Below are positions 53,540 through 64,000 of a DNA stretch of 64,000 nt, piece by piece (position 1 is the stretch's first letter; every line of letters starts with the position of its first letter). A program made the position numbers and the translations under genes. The stretch comes from Chrysomallon squamiferum (lineage: Eukaryota > Mollusca > Gastropoda > Neomphalida > Peltospiridae), in contig CM022670.1 in the NCBI GenBank assembly GCA_012295275.1, positions 42,039,974-42,103,973 of the forward strand, written 5' to 3'. The notes under the pieces were generated by a model. The model was not told where the DNA came from. It saw nothing but the letters and a program-made list of their open reading frames with translations, and searched no databases.

Positions 53540-53562
<23 letters not shown>
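49128..53562 (+). CDS. CLCC1: CLCC1-like ER chloride channel protein, 8 exons, 473 aa
   Basis: CLCC1 is an ER membrane protein linked to chloride conductance and ER ion/lipid homeostasis. Exons: 49128-49265, 49373-49558, 49856-50083, 50260-50400, 50491-50685, 51061-51324, 52680-52930, 53544-53562. Residues 1-20 look like a signal peptide. NWIDPLDMVNFDP matches the mature N terminus of vertebrate CLCC1 (DDWIDPTDMLNYD). Membrane segments lie at about 185-201, 213-227 and 331-353. The signature ALAVTFARFFLAPLRHIGKG (human [20 protein letters not shown]) starts exon 6, after CVKYYEHLLIDPVW. The C-terminal tail is charged and shorter than the human one. The last intron appears to use a GC donor (GGAAG|gcaagt). 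If not spliced, the frame ends at once as RQV. The exon 2 donor (gttaaa) is weak. Confidence 0.93.
50696..50860. repeat. About 54-bp triplicate next to CLCC1 exon 5 donor
   Basis: Three copies of ctacactaacatttcataca + gtaacagttttgttgttttt, starting about 11 bases after the end of exon 5 (50685). Confidence 0.9.
52340..52679. repeat. Degenerate tandem repeat running into CLCC1 exon 7 acceptor
   Basis: Decayed units of the form atttaaatacaagttactaa + tatataatta recur every 40-60 bases and continue to within about 30 bases of the acceptor at 52679. Confidence 0.65.
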
Positions 53563-61476
<7,914 letters not shown>

Positions 61477-61712
61477 GACATACGTTTAATTTAGAGAAGA
61501 ATATTTAATTCAGCTAACACTAATTAGTAAGGTTGTCGGCCATAATGTCAACAAAGCAGTCCCGCACGTGGTGATTCGACAGACGTAGATAATGATTGGT
61601 GTAAAATAAATTTTGCCTGATTCCGGTATAACCGGAAGAGTTGAGGACACTGCAATGTAAACTATGAGCAGACGTAGATGAATGCAACTCAGAAATAGTG
61701 AATTCATTCAAA
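61477..61712. promoter_or_regulatory. Bidirectional promoter, IQANK1 / SREK1IP1
   Basis: Only 236 bases separate the two divergent start codons. The region holds an E-box (cacgtg at 61565-61570) and a 17-base palindrome ttccggtataaccggaa (61621-61637) whose two arms each contain the ETS core CCGGAA in opposite orientation. Regulatory use is inferred from motif and position. Confidence 0.6.
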
Positions 61713-63006
61713 ATGCATTGTGATATTCAGGGTAATCTATACGTTCTTTTCAGGTCACAAATTTATATCTTTTACGCTTAATCTAACCGTTTAAAATAAC
61801 TATATCATAGTATATGCCAACGCAAATTTAGAACTTATCAAATACATCATTATTCATTATAATTTATATCAATTTATCATGATCACTAATTAAGTAATTT
61901 ATTCTTTCTAATTATTTATAATTTATTTACTTTATATAAAAATGTAAATTTATGCCAATACAAAGTATAGTTAAAGTGTGATAAATATATAAATAAATTA
62001 AAATATAATCTGGATAGCACAAGAAAGTGAAAACATTTACGTCCATTGTTATGGTGATTGTACAGTTTGTTACTTTGTAATCGTAAGTTGTAGTCTAAGG
62101 AAAAATCACGGATAATGGATATATTGTTATGGCAGATTATGATGGACTAGACTGTAGACAAAACTTCACATAATTAATTTGTGCCGCAATTAAAAAAAAA
62201 ACAGTAACTGGTAAACAAATACTGATGTAAATTTATAATGATTAATATAATAATTTTCGTTATGATTATTCGATAAAATAGATATTAATTATTAATTTAT
62301 ATTTCCCTAACACTAACTCAGTAACTGTACATCAGAATTTTTTTTAATAATACATTATTATTATTATACTTAAATTACCCAGATATTGTTTTGGTTTTAA
62401 GCCTATTTTTAAAAGAACATTGACTTACATTTAACAAAATGATAATTGTTTAGTACTGGAGTAATCGAAAAACATTTATGTGAAAACAGTTACTTAAAAT
62501 AATTGTTAAGAAGATATCAATATGTAAAAGCACACATATTAATGTCATTGAACTGGGCTATTTTTCTATGTTAAATCATAAAAAAATAATAACTTAACAA
62601 GTGACCATTCAGGTAAATGTATAAGATTAAAAGATCTATTTGTATTTTGATTAGAATAGGCAAGGTGAAAACTAGATTCTTAATACCATTTTTCTCCGTT
62701 TTATAATTAGCTTATTAACAACAGCAACAACAATATTTCTTTTGTATAGTTTCTTTTTATCATTAACTAAGAATACATATGTACCAATATATAATTTTGA
62801 TTTTTAAACAATGTTTTCTAATAGAAATTCTATGTATTGCAAAATATGTATATATGTTTGACAGTGCTTAAAATCACTGGAAACACAACAGCTAATAAAT
62901 ATTAATATTAAATATATAATTAATTTTGTTTGTCTAGGGCTGATTAAAAAGTTTACTAACAAAGCTAATGATGGAGTAAGAGCAGCTTGTCAGAGATGCG
63001 GATATG
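61713..63006 (+). CDS. SREK1IP1: 5' part of an SREK1IP1-like splicing-associated zinc knuckle protein
   Basis: Exon 1 is 61713-61731 (MHCDIQ plus one base, donor gtaatc). Exon 2 is 62938-63006 (acceptor after tttgtctag, donor gtgagt). They join in phase to MHCDIQGLIKKFTNKANDG followed by VRAACQRCGY. The last part matches the start of the CCHC knuckle in vertebrate SREK1IP1 (VRAGCKKCGYPGHLTFEC); the remaining His/Cys ligands would be in the next exon, beyond the window. The human protein is small, binds the SR-related factor SREK1 and has a Lys/Ser-rich tail. The first in-frame ATG after an upstream stop at 61665-61667 was chosen. Confidence 0.72.
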
Positions 63007-64000
63007 GTGAGTACTGGTATTTAAGTAATAAATGTAGACATAACATATATGAGATATACATTGTTGTATGCATTAATTAAGTAAATGTGAAAACAGTGCA
63101 TGTATAAATCTAGATTTAGTAACATTTAGATTTATGTGATGCAACTAAGATTTAGAGAAACAAATTGTAATGTATAATTTCCACTGAAATCTCATATACA
63201 GTGAAACACATCAACTCATCAGCTTCAAAACCAAACATTTTTTCAGTCTAGTGATTTTAGTATAACTATTACATATCTCAGTCCAAGGTGTAGTTAAATG
63301 TAACTGTTACAAAACTTAATCCAGTATATAGTTAAGTTTAACTCAGTCCAGTGTCTCAGTTTAGTGTGACTGTTACATCTGAAAACCAGACAAACTGTTA
63401 CCAATCAGCATGGTGTTACTAATTGCTACTTGTACCATTTTGGCCAGATCGCCTATCTGTGATCACAGTCAGCTAGTGTGGTGACAACTTGGCAATAAAC
63501 AAAGTTCAGTTGCCAGTTTAAATATTTAATCATTTTGAACAAGACATTGTGTTGTAATTTTTGTTGAGATCTGCTGCAGTGTGCATGGGCTGTCAGGAGT
63601 GTAGATCTTTCTAAATAAAATTACGTTTATATTATTCCTTGACTGGGGTTGGATGCTTATATGAGTTTTACTGAAGGCAATAGCATAACGAAAATCTGTC
63701 ATGTTTTGTTACAAGATCTTGAAGATGTATCTCTTCTTTGATGTAAAATGTTTACCCTTTTAAGTTTATAATGTAGGTTATTTCCAGTTTCAGTGACAGT
63801 CAACAGATCTTGAATGTTTTAACTGTCTGTTTTATTTAATAATTAACAACTGTTTGTATATCATGAAGTCTTAAATATCTTTGATTTCTCTACAATATCA
63901 CAGAAGATATTGCTTTGACTCAAAGTTACAACCAGTTTATGCCAGATGTCCTGGTTGGCCACTGTTTATGCAACTTATTTTGTTGTCTTACACAGCAGAT
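63007..64000. other. Intron of the SREK1IP1-like gene to the window end
   Basis: No further exon was recognised. There are loose repeats of taactgttac and cagtccagtgt type near 63250-63380. Confidence 0.5.

Overview
This window is animal nuclear DNA: very AT-rich, with intron-split genes, canonical GT-AG junctions, no operons, many microsatellites and minisatellites, and one TA-flanked DNA transposon remnant. The proteins are animal orthologues (HOOK, RNF170, CLCC1, IQANK1, SREK1IP1). I infer a non-vertebrate bilaterian, perhaps a lophotrochozoan such as a mollusc. That placement is a guess from overall character, not from a diagnostic marker.

Layout from left to right. At 0.5-1.7 kb are the last three exons of a minus-strand gene whose product seems to end in a SAM domain. 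A clean candidate first exon lies at 6.7-6.8 kb and an isolated possible last exon at 8.0 kb. From 8.1 to 15.8 kb there is only AT-rich, mostly non-coding DNA. The single HOOK gene (dynein adaptor) fills 15.8-29.6 kb on the minus strand with 21 exons. RNF170 (an ER RING E3 ligase) starts 824 bases away, head to head, on the plus strand (30.4-33.2 kb). Then come mitochondrial ATP synthase delta (35.1-38.8 kb, minus), a small unrecognised minus-strand gene (39.5-40.7 kb), the complex III hinge protein UQCRH (41.1-46.2 kb, minus), CLCC1 (49.1-53.6 kb, plus), and IQANK1 (53.5-61.5 kb, minus), which meets CLCC1 tail to tail. Last, the first two exons of an SREK1IP1-like gene (61.7 kb onward, plus) diverge from IQANK1 over 236 bp.

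I rebuilt every main gene exon by exon; all junctions keep phase. The derived lengths are HOOK 711 aa, RNF170 269, ATP5F1D 166, UQCRH 84, CLCC1 473 and IQANK1 573.

The most unusual signal is structural. Many introns are largely minisatellite, and the arrays start at or within about 15 bp of a splice site. In at least four cases (HOOK exons 6, 18 and 20; UQCRH exon 3) the repeat unit contains a copy of the splice site plus the adjoining exon end, giving rows of decoy splice sites beside the real exon. I found no operon-like, defence or otherwise novel enzymatic system here.
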